From Salvator merianae (lineage: Eukaryota > Chordata > Lepidosauria > Squamata > Teiidae), in assembly GCA_003586115.2 (NCBI GenBank), contig QVOM02000034.1, positions 128,437,936 through 128,501,935 on the forward strand: DNA of 64,000 bases, written 5' to 3'. The translations under genes and the position numbers were made by a program. Numbering within the stretch: the first letter of the stretch is position 1; each line of letters starts with the position of its first letter. Of the stretch, positions 25,970 through 37,300 are shown piece after piece. The notes under the pieces are model-generated. The model was not told the DNA's origin. It did no database searches and saw only the letters and a list, made by a program, of their open reading frames with translations.

Positions 25970-27345
25970 CAGTTAAGGACAGTCTGGTGGAGATGTCCAG
26001 AGAACCACCTAGTCCCATGGATCAGTTTGAGTTACTGAGGATACAGACAAGTTGCTAATCAACTATATGCTCCCTTGATCCTTGCCCATCATGGCTGCTA
26101 AGTGCCAGCTAAAGAGGCATAGTAAGGTGCATCCTGGGAGTGGTTAATGCCTTCCAACAGGAGGGAGTTGTTCTACTGTCTCCATAAAAAGCTGGCTTAT
26201 CAGGAAAAAGAATGAGAAAGTGCCACCCTACTGCTTCTTCCTTGATCTCTCAGTGGCTTTTCATACCATCAACCATAGTGTTCTTCTGGAGAGTATTCTG
26301 GAACTAGTAGTTGGAGGCACTGAACTGCTCTAATTCCATTCTTATCTCCAGGGATAATACCAGAAAGTTCATCTAGCTCTGTGAGAACTAACCTTTGGGA
26401 TCCTCAGGGGCAACCTTATTTCCTTTGCTTTTTCACATCTACATGAAGCCGCTGGGAGATGTCATCAGGAGATCTGGAGTGAGGTGCCCTTAGTACTGTG
26501 GATGGAGAAGTTCTCAAATCCATGAAATGACGATGCACTCTGTTCCTGATAGGGTTGTTCCACCTTCAAAGGAACAGGTACACAGTTTGTGGATACTCTT
26601 GGACTTATCACTGTCACTGGAGGCTCAGTGGCTGCAGTGTCCAGAAACACCTATTTCCAACTCAGGCTTGTTTGGAAACAATGGCTGCTTTTGAACAGGG
26701 ATAGCTTGGCCACAGTGATCTATGCTCTGCTAACTGCCAGACTGAACTACTGCCAAGTACTCTATGCTGGGCTGCCCTGGAACACAGTCCAAAAGTGGCA
26801 ACTAGCACAGCATGCAGCAGCAAGGCTGCTGACAGGTAGTTCTGGCAAAAGGCATATAAAGCTGGTCTTAAAGAAGTTCCACTGGTTGCCAATCTGCTAT
26901 CAAGCCCAATGCAAAGCTTTGACATCAACTTATAAAGCCCTAAAAAAACAAGGGGCCCAAATATCTAAAGGAGTAACTTCTCCCACATAGACTTGCCAGT
27001 CAATTAAGGACTATAGAAGAGGCCCTCTGGGTAGTAGTGCCTTACTATCAGTGTCAAAGGTGCAGAGGCACATAAGAGGGGCAGCTTTGTGCCTCCCCCA
27101 GATTGTAGAATGATCTCCCTTTTGAGGTGCCCCATCGTTAGACACATTTAGACACATGTTAATGATGCACCTCTTCACCCTAGCCCTTGGCTGAAGAAGT
27201 AGCTTGCCCTCCCCTTTAAGGCACTGTTATTTGTGGCTTTTAACAAACTGAATTTTAACACTGTTTGCTTTATTGGTTTTACTGTAACATGCCTTGAGAC
27301 CTTAGGGTAAAGGACATGAAAGAGACGCAAAGAAATTAAATACAG
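25970..27345 (+). mobile_element. L2 LINE fragment with reverse-transcriptase remnants, plus strand
   Basis: About 1.4 kb of a decayed L2. Translation across frames gives an RT-like series: CSLDPCPSWL near 26070, DLSVAFHTINH-like near 26250 (the conserved block that in intact L2 reads FDTIDH), MKPLGDVIRRSGVRC near 26460, and the C-terminal region from 26700 with ARLNYCQVLYAGLPWNTVQ and HAAARLLTG. The conserved YADD catalytic block is deleted between about 26490 and 26590. Several stops and frameshifts make it inactive. The 3' UTR runs to about 27345 without a clear A tail. Confidence 0.85.
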
Positions 27346-28671
27346 TGCATAGCCGGTCAATTTATGGCCTTCCACACATTGACGATTTACAATTCCCATA
27401 AGCTCCAGCCAGTTTGGCCAATGGAAAGAAATGATGCGAATTGCAGCCTAGCAACATCTTATGAGCCAGAGTTTGGCCAGACCTGTGCGAGGTGTGAACT
27501 AGGGTTTGCATAACCCATGGACCAGGACATCATTTCTGTCCTGAATTAAACCAAGATGTTGCATATGTTTTATTTATACCTATGCTAAGCTCCACTTCTT
27601 CAAACCTTTCATATAGTCCTAGATGTAAGGACATGAGATAAAAGCGAAATAATACTAAACACTGCAGACGACTACTAGGAAAGCATTTGTCCCAGGGATG
27701 ATCCTTCCATGGCAAGTCTGTCCACAAATAGCATTTATTTTGTACAGCAAAATGCCACGCAGTCCCCATCTCCTTCCATCCCTAAAATAAATGCTTAGCC
27801 ATGTATACTATTCCTAAGTGTCTCCTACTGTGGCACCAGTGCTGCAAGGAGAAAGGAATGAGAGAAAAACCTGAGCATTTAAAGGGTTCAAGGAAGAGAT
27901 AAAGAGCTTTGCTGCAACTTTATATAACTCTGCTGAACAACTGCTGGCCTTTTTTTTTTTTAAATAAGGATACCCTGATCTCTTAACTACTCAAGTTTAA
28001 ACCTGCAAAATGTAAATCAAGCCTTTGTGAGACTAACTAAAATAGAGTCCCCTCAGGGCTCCACAAATACCACAGTGAAGTCACTGAAGTGCTAAGCAAG
28101 TTATTCCCAGACCCTGCTTGAAAAAAAAAGAAAAAAAGGCTCCAGAGGACTTCCAGACAAACAGCACAGCTAGTGACAAATTTGGGGAGAGAGATTTAAT
28201 TTCAATTTCTTAGATATGTAAAATAAAAAATCTATTAATGAGAGAGATCACTAAACTTTCCAAGTAAAGCACGGAGGACATCTAAGGTAACCATGTTACT
28301 TAATTCTATCCACACACAAGCCTCTCTGAGCTCAATTATTATTATTCCCAAATTAAGCGACAACAGCAGTTTACACGCCTTGTCTTACTACAACTTCTCA
28401 ATGTTTTGGACTCAGTCGTGCAGTTGTAGCACAAACCATCAAGAGACCAACATCATCTGTATTTCTATGCCATCTTTCCATGGTATGCTCAAGATGGTTT
28501 ACAAGCAATTATCAAACAAAATGCAAAAAGACTGTTAAACAGTTTGTTTTTTAAATCAAATATAGAATGCATTTAAGCACAAAATGCAAACCCAAAAAAT
28601 TCTCAAACACACACACCAAGCACACCTGTTCTCCCTTGCAGGCAGCAGAGCATCTGGCAGTTTTCAGGCCC

Positions 28672-28833
28672 AGTCCCAGGCAATTCTTTTATGCTGAGGC
28701 CTTTACTTGCAGGAGGGCAGAGACGCTCGGACTCAGGCAAGGCTAATGAACAGCCCCTAGTTGGATCCACAAAGCTGTTCACACCCCACCTCCTGCAAGT
28801 AAAGGCCTCAGCATTAAAGAATTGCCTGGGACT
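28672..28833. repeat. near-perfect 45-bp inverted repeat with 72-nt spacer
   Basis: The arm at 28672-28716 (AGTCCCAGGCAATTC ... TTGCAGGAGG) and the arm at 28789-28833 are reverse complements with one mismatch in 45. The 72-bp spacer has no obvious repeat content. It is probably a young palindromic MITE or a snapback duplication; transcribed, it would form a long hairpin. It lies 66 bp left of the SINE at 28899. Confidence 0.9.
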
Positions 28834-28898
28834 AGTTTACTACTACAAGTGAATAGGACTACTAGTACAAAGATTCTAGAATCTCATATATCCAGTTT

Positions 28899-29097
28899 GG
28901 GAGTGGCTGTAGCTCAGTGGTAGACCAAACTGCCTAGAAAGCAGAGGGTCGCCAGTTCAGACCCCGGCCTCTCCTCAGAAGTAGGCAACGGCAAACCACT
29001 TCAGTGTCTCTGCCAAGACAACTGCACAGAGTGCCCATGGAGGTGACCACGCAGTCAACCAGGAGTCAGTCACAACTTAGTGGTACCCAACAACAAT
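28899..29097 (+). mobile_element. tRNA-derived SINE, full length, plus strand
   Basis: The most complete copy: head GGGAGTGGCTGTAGCTCAG, degenerate B box (AGTTCAGACCCC), body with GGCAAACCACTTCAGTGTC, 3' end TGGTACCCAACAACAA. The tRNA-like head has lost a proper cloverleaf, so this is not a tRNA gene. Confidence 0.88.
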
Positions 29098-30120
29098 ATC
29101 TAGTTCATAATCTTCTGAGTTAAATCATATATATTATCAAATCAAGCACAAAGAAAGAATCATACTAGAGTGAAATCACACTTCAAAATCATGTTGCATG
29201 ACCATTGTAAGTTGTGAGCCAGTTTACTACTTATTAGAACAAGGACATGAACTTACTGCCAGCTTGATAATTGTTATCAGATGTGCCATTTGATATGAAT
29301 TTACAATATGCCTTGATGCACAAGGCAGGAAGCTGATTCATGCCAGGGTGTGAATATGATTCTGGGCTGTTCTAGCCCTTGCAGTGTGGATGGCAACCAC
29401 ACCACTGGGTCTATTCCAGCATAGAATGGTATACTTATACCATTCTCCACTGGCAAGTGAAAACAGGCCCTACGTCTTATTCTACAAGAGAACTCATTCT
29501 AAACTACATAGCCTCTGATCTCCAATTCAACACTTCGGCAGTTTTACAACTGGTTTGCAGCCTCACCACGGGCACAGGCCTTCTTGCCCGACTTTGACTC
29601 TCCAGTGGAGTACCCTTAGCCTTAGCAACCCCCTTAGCCAGCAGTATTTAGTTTCACCTCTTTAGGTCCCCAGAAATAGCCAGGCTTAGTAATCCCAGCC
29701 AAAGAACTCTTTCTGTTTCTCCTTTTGCTTCTGCAGAGTAGGATTAGCTACACAGTAACCAGTGCCTGTCAATTGTCCCTTAACTAGAGATCATCTTTTC
29801 CACACCTAATTATAGTGGATACATTGTATTCCTCTGCAATACTCAGAGTTTGACAATCGGTTGTTCTAAGCCATTTCTTGCTGTGGTTTGAATTTTCTGT
29901 GCGTTTAATAAAGTTATTATTTTTCTTTGGAACACCACTTGTTTTTAATATTTTTTCCCCTGTCTCTTTTCCCATGGTCCATGCTAGTTAATTGTCTGTG
30001 AAACCTACCATTCAGCCTCAAAATCCTGCCCAGGGATCATGCCTGGGAGAGCTTTTCCCCCCAGACCTATATAGCCCATGGCACCTCTCTTATTACCATT
30101 AATGCTTGAGAATCTGTTGT

Positions 30121-30132
30121 CCCCCCCCCCCC
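30121..30132. repeat. poly(C) run, 12 bp
   Basis: Uninterrupted run of 12 C. Confidence 0.95.
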
Positions 30133-30639
30133 AAATTCAAGAATTTTAAGAGTGATAATTTAGACCCTTTTTTTTCATTATTGCAAAGAAAGTACTTCAC
30201 TTTAGCTATTCTAACAAATGCAGGCAACCCATGCTATTAAGCTTCGTACACAGAAGATGTGTCAGGTATGAATACAGGTAATGTAATAAATGTAACATTT
30301 GGCGGCCCATACACATTTAAAGAACAGTTTCACACAGGAAAATGACTGTTATATATGAGATAAACCAGTGGAGAACAGTTCACCCTTTTAATTTTCCGAA
30401 AAATCAATTTTCTAAATGAAATTACCGTATAACCTTAGGGTGGGAAACAAATATAAATACAATTGCAATAAAACTAGTTAAACTGTCGTTATATAACAGG
30501 AAATATATGTATTGTATTACAAAAAGATCCATGAAACAGTCACCCATGAAATAGCTTAGGTTTGGGGGCCTGTACTTCCATAATGCTCCTACTGTCATTG
30601 CCTACAAAGCAAAGATCCTTACAGGAGCTGCACATTCAA

Positions 30640-30674
30640 TGGGGTTCTTGTGTGCTTAGAACACAAGAACCCCA
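30640..30674. repeat. perfect 14-bp inverted repeat, 7-nt loop
   Basis: TGGGGTTCTTGTGT, loop GCTTAGA, then ACACAAGAACCCCA. Weak pairing continues outwards, so this is probably the centre of a decayed palindromic element. Confidence 0.85.
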
Positions 30675-31224
30675 CTGTGAACTGCATGCCACCAAGCTCT
30701 TGAAACACAGAAGAGTCAAGTGAATTGAAACAAAGGAGGTCAACCACAGTCATGTGAAAGATTTAGCCTTGTGAGCACTGAGGTGAAATCTGCTGCTCAG
30801 CTATCTAAAAATTTTTCAGTTCCAACCTGGCACAATAAACAAATTAGTAGGAAGCTGTTTCCAGGCAACCTTAAGCCCATTCAAGAGAAATCTGCTTCCA
30901 CTGTTCATTTTCTACCACACAGATTGTGTGTTAATCTGTAGGATAGTCAGTAGAGATATGGTTAAGGTACAATACTGCTACAGTACTTACAAAATATATT
31001 CTGTTTAGGAAACTTTTATCCTGTTTTTCATTCTTTTAAAAATGATCAAAGGTCTTCAAAACTGTCCCTTTGGTTAAGAAAGTTCTCCTAAATCAGGTAA
31101 CATTAGCCATCAAGGATACAATTCCCTGCTTCCTACTGAAGCTCATTTCCAGTATAAGGAAACTGTTTTAGAGACGATCAGCCTTCTAAAGATTAGTGTT
31201 ATTTTCTTTTAAAACTGACCTAGA

Positions 31225-31412
31225 CCATAAGAGGAGCCCTGCTGGATCAGGCCATGACCCATCTAGTCCAGCATCCTGTCGTACCCAGTGGCCCACCAAT
31301 TGCTTCTGAGCATTCTCAAGCAGAAAACAAAGGCTGCTCTCAGTTCCTTTAGGGGCGACCTGCCTGTATCTCCAACCTGGAGGAAGAACCTAGGAATCAA
31401 TTCTAGTATTTC
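31225..31412 (-). mobile_element. CR1 LINE 3' end, minus strand
   Basis: CCTGCTGGATCAGGCCATGA, CATCTAGTCCAGCATCCTG and TGGCCCACCAATTGCTTC in the reversed CR1 order. Confidence 0.86.
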
Positions 31413-31689
31413 TAATGCTTCTAGTATTAAAAATTCAGGGCAATATGCAAATTATCTCAAAATAATTACACTCATGCAATAATTGCTCTTTGCTACAATC
31501 AGAAGAATATATAAGCAAAGACTAAGGGTACAAAAAAATGTGTGCAACCACCAGAAGTGAATAGGCAATACTTATGTGACCTCCACATCACCATTTCTGT
31601 TTTAATGAAATAAATTTACAGAATTCAGAAAAAGCCCTGTCACAGAAGCATAGAAAACACCAGTTAGTACAATTTATACTTTTCTGATA

Positions 31690-32135
31690 ATTGATGGCTT
31701 CTGGTCTTCTTCAGAACAATTGATTGGTATTTTTAATCTTCCATACCTCTTGTTTATTCTTTTACAACCCAAACCTGCCAATGGCAATTCTTTCTCTGAT
31801 GTCTATAGATGGTCAAATAAAGGGTTGCCAATTCTGAACAAAGTTTGATGTAGTTTTATCTCTTAATAAATTTGTCAATCTATTGATTTCTGTAAAATCC
31901 ATCAATTCTATAATCCAGTCCTCCAAAACTGGAATTTTCAGCATTTTCCATTGCAGCACATATATCTGTCTTACTGCAATAACCATATATTGCAATATAA
32001 CATTATATTTTTCTAATTCCTTATTTATCAATCCCAATAAGAAAATTTCCACTTTATAATGTATCTGTATCTTTAACATTTTTTGCATTTCAGTATGTAT
32101 CTGCATCCAAAAGGCTATTACTTTTAAGCATAAAG
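31690..32135 (-). mobile_element. L1 LINE ORF2 C-terminal fragment, minus strand
   Basis: A frame open from about 32110 down to 31813 reads like the extreme C-terminus of L1 ORF2: a WKMLKIPVLEDWI motif followed by DFTEINRLTNLLR and FVQNWQPF, matching the general WK..IP....W....M....MDKLT pattern of that region. Only this end of the element is recognisable. Confidence 0.7.
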
Positions 32136-32235
32136 AATCATAGAACTGTTGAGTTGGAAGGGATCATCTAGCCCAATCCTGTGCTCATTATCATGAGCAT
32201 TAAGGCAATACACAGGGGAGAAACCACTTCCAAAA
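32136..32235 (-). mobile_element. CR1 LINE 3' end (ATTCTATG type), minus strand
   Basis: AATCATAGAACTGTTGAGTT then GGAAGGGATCATCTAGCCC, the reverse of the CR1 terminus shared by birds and reptiles. It abuts the L1 fragment on its left. Confidence 0.75.
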
Positions 32236-32451
32236 GATATCCTGGTCATAAATAACCAAGAACTTTAACTTTCTGCATTGGGCCAGGAAGCTAGAAGACA
32301 GCTGTGCTAGGATTAGTCTTGCTTTTAGCACCAACCAGCAAGTGTTAGCCACATACTGCAAACAAGGTTTGAAAAATTTAGGCTGGTGATAGCATTTTCA
32401 AGTTGCAAGAAGGACTCATCCAAGTGAATGAGGAGATTTGTTTCCATTTTT

Positions 32452-32468
32452 AAAAAAAAAAAAAAAAA
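32452..32468. repeat. poly(A) tract, 17 bp
   Basis: Uninterrupted A run followed by a purine-rich tract. Confidence 0.9.
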
Positions 32469-33589
32469 GAAGAGGGGGGAAAAAAATCTTGTATCCTGTT
32501 CAAAGTTAGGCAAAATATAGATGCAGCAATTTGGCTCAGGGAAAGGCCAAAAAGGCAGTGCAACTGATGCAGCAAAGCAACTGTATGAACTACTGTTGCT
32601 GCTACCATTAATCTTAACACTGCTGCCAATTGCAGAACCCAAGCCAGCGCCTACCTTGAGTCATGCTATTCAGTTCTTTCATTTTCGTCCTGCTTGGTTC
32701 TGCCAGAGACAGCATCACAGCTATAAGTAAAAACCACCACTGCCCAGTATGAGATCCAGAGCCAATGCCAAGAGTCTATAGACTGCTCATGTACTAAGGG
32801 TGTGATTGCACAGACATTTTTGGGGTGTGTATTTACAAAGAATCACTCCATTTGTAGATGCAGGGAAAAAAACTGTGTCACATACTTTTTAAAAGAAGCG
32901 CCTAAAAGCCTCCTACCTTGTTTCTCTTCTCATTTATCGTCTTTGCCTCTAAGCCTAGCAAATCCTCCATAGCAACAAGTGATCAGCATTCACTGGATGT
33001 TATTGACCAATTTCTGGGTCCCTCATTAGTCTGCTCCTAGTAGCCATTTCCATTGGCTGCAGGATCCTCTGTAGCATTCCACCTCATTCACCCCAAACAG
33101 GACTCTTGCCCCGAGAACTTTACTTCCCCATCTGTAGAAGGGACATTTAAACAGAGGCTTGGGGATGCAGTAAGTGTGTGTTTTTTAATTTTCTGTGTGT
33201 CCCTAAGGTCTCAAAATCGACCCAGTGGGCATCCTTAACCACATGTGTAAATATACCCTAACTGGGTGGCAGCTGTTTTTTTTCCCTGCCAGGGGATGCC
33301 CTGGAGACTCAATTCAAATATTTGTCTCTTGCAAGACTGCTCAAAATTTTAGGCCTGCTTTCTCGTCTCTCTCTCTCTCTTTTGCAATACTATATTTTCA
33401 TTTATCATTATTTCCCATATTTCCTTATACTATGGAGATTTATTTAAAAACATGGCAAATATTAATTGACTCTCTCGCAAATCTGGACACAAGCAATATA
33501 TCACAGAAACTATGTTTAATAAGGTAGATGCTGTAAACTAAACACATTTAATTTCGGCTTAAAGTATATTACTCTATCCTTTATCAACG

Positions 33590-33740
33590 TATACTAGACA
33601 AACTGACTTCACACACCAGCAAAGGGAGGAGGAGGGTAAAGGAAAGGGGCAAAGCAATAAGTATGAATCTTTTATTATGGAAGTGTGTATAACTGTATTG
33701 AATTTTAATTTAATAAAGCTTTTTAAAAAAAGAAATTAAA
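33590..33740 (+). mobile_element. L1-like LINE 3' end, plus strand
   Basis: A purine-rich block (GGGAGGAGGAGGGTAAAGG) then TTTAATAAAGCTTTTTAAAAAAAG, closely like the reversed end at 43018-43060. The polyadenylation signal and A tail support a LINE terminus. Confidence 0.6.
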
Positions 33741-33892
33741 AGTAAGGCCCTATTTTACTAAAATCTTTGGAGTTTCTTTAAATACTGCCTCAATAAAAGT
33801 TTTTAGTTATTATTACTTGAAAAGTTTGGAAACAGCTCTGGTCCACAAGTTACAAGCTTATTTAAAGATATTCTTGTTTTTCTGGTTTCTTG

Positions 33893-33965
33893 TTTATATG
33901 TAAACTACTTCAGGATCCAAGACGGGAGGAGGTAAAAAGACATTCTGAATAAATAATAAATAATA
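33893..33965 (+). mobile_element. L2-type LINE 3' tail
   Basis: ATGTAAACTACTTCAGGATC ... GGGAGGAGGTAAAAAGA ... AAATAATAAATAAT, an L2-style terminus. Confidence 0.45.
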
Positions 33966-34240
33966 TTAATTATATTGTTACAGGCAGCAGCCAAAAGAAA
34001 CTGTAAGCTTTCCAAATACACAAAGTGAAAGGACAAAGCACAAGTCAATTTATAGGAAATTTGACAAAATCAGCACAACTACCAAGAAGGACCTTCCTGT
34101 GTGTAGCAATGTCATCAAACTCAGCAATAGATACCTAAGAAGCCTCCCTATATAGCAGATTCTTTGAAAAAGCTGCCATCAGGTCTAGCAATCAGAACTG
34201 AACTTAGATGCTATATAATGACTAAGGCAGCCACATTTTG

Positions 34241-34387
34241 CACCAGCTGTAGCTCAGTGGTAGAACAAACTGCCCAAAAAGCAGAGGGATGCCAGTTTGA
34301 TTCCCAACCTCTCCAGGAAAACTACATGGAGGCGCCCATGCAGTCATCCAGGAGACAGCCACGACTCGATGGTACCCAACAACAACA
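34241..34387 (+). mobile_element. tRNA-derived SINE, internal deletion, plus strand
   Basis: Head AGCTGTAGCTCAGTGGTAGA, B-box-like AGTTTGATTCCC, and tail TGGTACCCAACAACAACA. The GGCAAACCACTTC block present in sister copies is missing. Confidence 0.85.
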
Positions 34388-37300
34388 GAATTCCAGACCT
34401 CCTCTACAGGCTTCTACACTAGGGTTGTGCCAAACCTCAGTTCAACAAAAACGAACTGCTTAAAGTGGCCCAGGACTGTCAGGTGCCCCACCCAATATGT
34501 CCAGGCTCTCTATGACACTTACGGCATACTCTAAAGCAAGTGAGTATCATGGAAAAGGTGCAATAAATTCCTCTCTTCATAGGTGGCGACATGCTGCGCT
34601 TGCACATGACACTGTCATACAGGTCCATACAGGTGTGAGGCCCCTGAGAATCCCAGATTGCTATAACCAGATCACTTTTGACAAACTGTGCTTCAGCACA
34701 AGTCTATTCCACCCAAACCATAGTAGTCCTACATAAAGGTAAATGCTACATGGTTAATCAAGGTCACTCATCCCAAGGTCACATTCAGACAATGCTATTT
34801 GAGTTCTTTTCAGATTGCATTCTGATGAAGATCAAAATAGAGCTTCCTGAAGTAGAGCTTCTGGGAGCCATTAACAATAATTGAGCCATATAAAACATAA
34901 CAGTACTGTATTCCCTGCACGCATTTTAAGGTCTATCTCCTTGTTCTGTCTCTGATAGAAGGACATGATGTCCTGACTATGGAACAGCATTCCAAAGGAA
35001 GCATCCCTGATGTTGCTAACACTCTATTATTTTCCATATCAAGTTAAAATCTTTCCAATACATCTTAAGCTTCTTATGTATATGTAACTTGGTTAAATAG
35101 CTTCACTCCTCTTAATTTTGCCATATAATTGGACTGTTAATGCTTCAACATTTTTCTTTATATATAGCCCAACATCCACTTTTGAATCAACTTCAGTTTC
35201 TACATTTTTAAAGTAGGCATAGCATCAACAGATGCTGAACTCTCTGACAGACAAATACTCTGGGCCAAAATAAAATCTTGTAAGAGTAAGAATCTGAATT
35301 TATGTATACACTCCCTTTTCCCTAAACAGCTTTACAAAATATCATTCTAAAGCATTGCTTAGCAGTCTTAATAACTGTATCAGTAGTCCCTCCAAGAAGT
35401 TTCCTATTCTTTGCTCAGTAATTCCACCCATGAAGACTATAGACAGAGTTCTCTCTCTGCAGCAGATACTAGGATCTTGTCTATGCCTTTCAACAAGAAA
35501 AACAGAAACCAAGCTTAAATAAGACCCAAATCACTCAAGTCTGGAGGTTTTAAAATCCTTCCATTTCATATAGTGTGAATGCATGGGAGGGAAAATAAAT
35601 CCAGATCCATATTCCTAAGAACCATTAAATACTAAAAGGAATTATTAGTAGGATCTACAAGAGGATCTCATTATAGCAGAAAGCTGAATTGTTGGGCAGC
35701 TCCCTTCCTCCCAAAACCACTTCTACCAGTTGGGCCTCGCACCCCCTCTTCATTAAAGTTCCAAGTTCTTTAGCATTTATTACCTTCCTACTGGTCAGTG
35801 AAGAATCATCTCTGTCTAGAATCACAGTTCAAGCATTCAGGAACTAGAATGTATCTGTTTTCTCTGGTAATTTTGAGTTTTGTTTCAGTTTGGAGGGGAG
35901 CTTTGCATTCCCTCCATCAAAACAATGCGATATCATACCTAAAATCCCTTTAACAATGCCTAATGCCTTTCTCAGAGGTACTTATGGAGGCTCTGCAGCT
36001 ATCTATAAACACATTGGCAAGTCAACCAATATTATTTATTAGAAACAACTAAATGGCTTGTTAATACATTGGGTTCACAAGCACAAAGAAGCACTTCATT
36101 TGAGCTGCTTACACTAACAAAATGTTTGCATGCTTATACCTTTATTGCAAAAGCAAATGACTGATTGTGCAAAACAAGGGTGAGGAAACAAGTGAAGACT
36201 GTCCACTGTAGCTGACATTTTTATTCCACCATCGGACCAATGCATTATAGAATTGTTCCAGCAAAGTCTACAATTACAAACCCCACAAAAAAACTAATTC
36301 CAATTAAATTTGCTCCTATCAATTCCAACACACAAATTTGTGGCAATATAAAAACTGACACTTCTATGATCTTGGGTAGCTTAGAACTTTCCAAAGCACT
36401 GACATCATATCCTATCAAAACAGCCCTAGAAATTTCCAACAAAAACATTTTATGCTAATCAAAATGCCTAACTGGTGGGCACGATTTCACAAAAAAAGGA
36501 AGCTGTCATAAAATAAATGCAACTAAATATGTTGAATTAACAGGCACCAAAACGATGATCAAAACAATTACACAGACACAGTGCTGTTCATCTTTCCACA
36601 GACAGTGTTCTAAAGTCTAAACTTCCTATACAAATTTTCATCACTTCACCTGAGGTTCCCATTTTTTCTTTTGAACAGGGCACTAATGTGGTATATCAGA
36701 TAAAGTTTCTTTAGATGTGATTGTTGATTGAATAAAATTTTATCTATCCAATAATTTCAACATTTTGCAGCTTTATAATAAAGATTGCTCAGATTCATCT
36801 GTATTTTTTCCAAGCATGAAGAAAACAAAGACAAATAAAAACCTTCAAGGTAAATGCTAAAGTTAGTTCTGAACTAGTCATATTTACCCTTATATTCAAA
36901 GGGGCACCTAACTTACACTTACCACATCACAGGTGTGTAAACATCCAATCACTCTGCATCCTGAAAGTGTCAAAAGCCTTTGCTCCAATTACTTTGCCAT
37001 TAAAGAAACTGATTCATTTTTGTTAAGGTTTGTAGCTAGGCTTCAAAATCCCAGCTGCACCCCACACGGTGTTCAAAGCAAGCTAAAAGAAAAGGGAAAC
37101 GTACTGAGGAATAAACTGTTAAGATGCTCCAGAAATCAGCTTCTAAAATTTACTACTGCTTGGAACCAACCCACTTCCTTTTTTGCTTTTGACTGTGACG
37201 GGATTAACTGTGAAACTGCTTTGTAACCTATTTAAATTATGTTTGACCATCACAAAGCAACAATTTAACTCTGAGACAGAAGACAGTACCCCTTTGAAGC

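Larger units (their letters stand above)
29098..31224. other. unassigned intron DNA
   Basis: Holds a perfect 11-bp inverted repeat near 29424-29447 (AGAATGGTATA with a 2-nt loop) and an AATAAAG polyadenylation-like word near 29906. An old LTR is conceivable around 29400-30060, but no termini were found. Confidence 0.4.

Noticed and set aside
28899..28975. tRNA gene
   Set aside because: The A and B boxes are present, but the arms do not pair as a cloverleaf and the sequence continues into a SINE body with a CAA tail.
29400..30060. Endogenous retrovirus LTR
   Set aside because: An AATAAAG word and a plausible U3-like region exist, but no TG...CA termini, target duplication or viral coding similarity was found.
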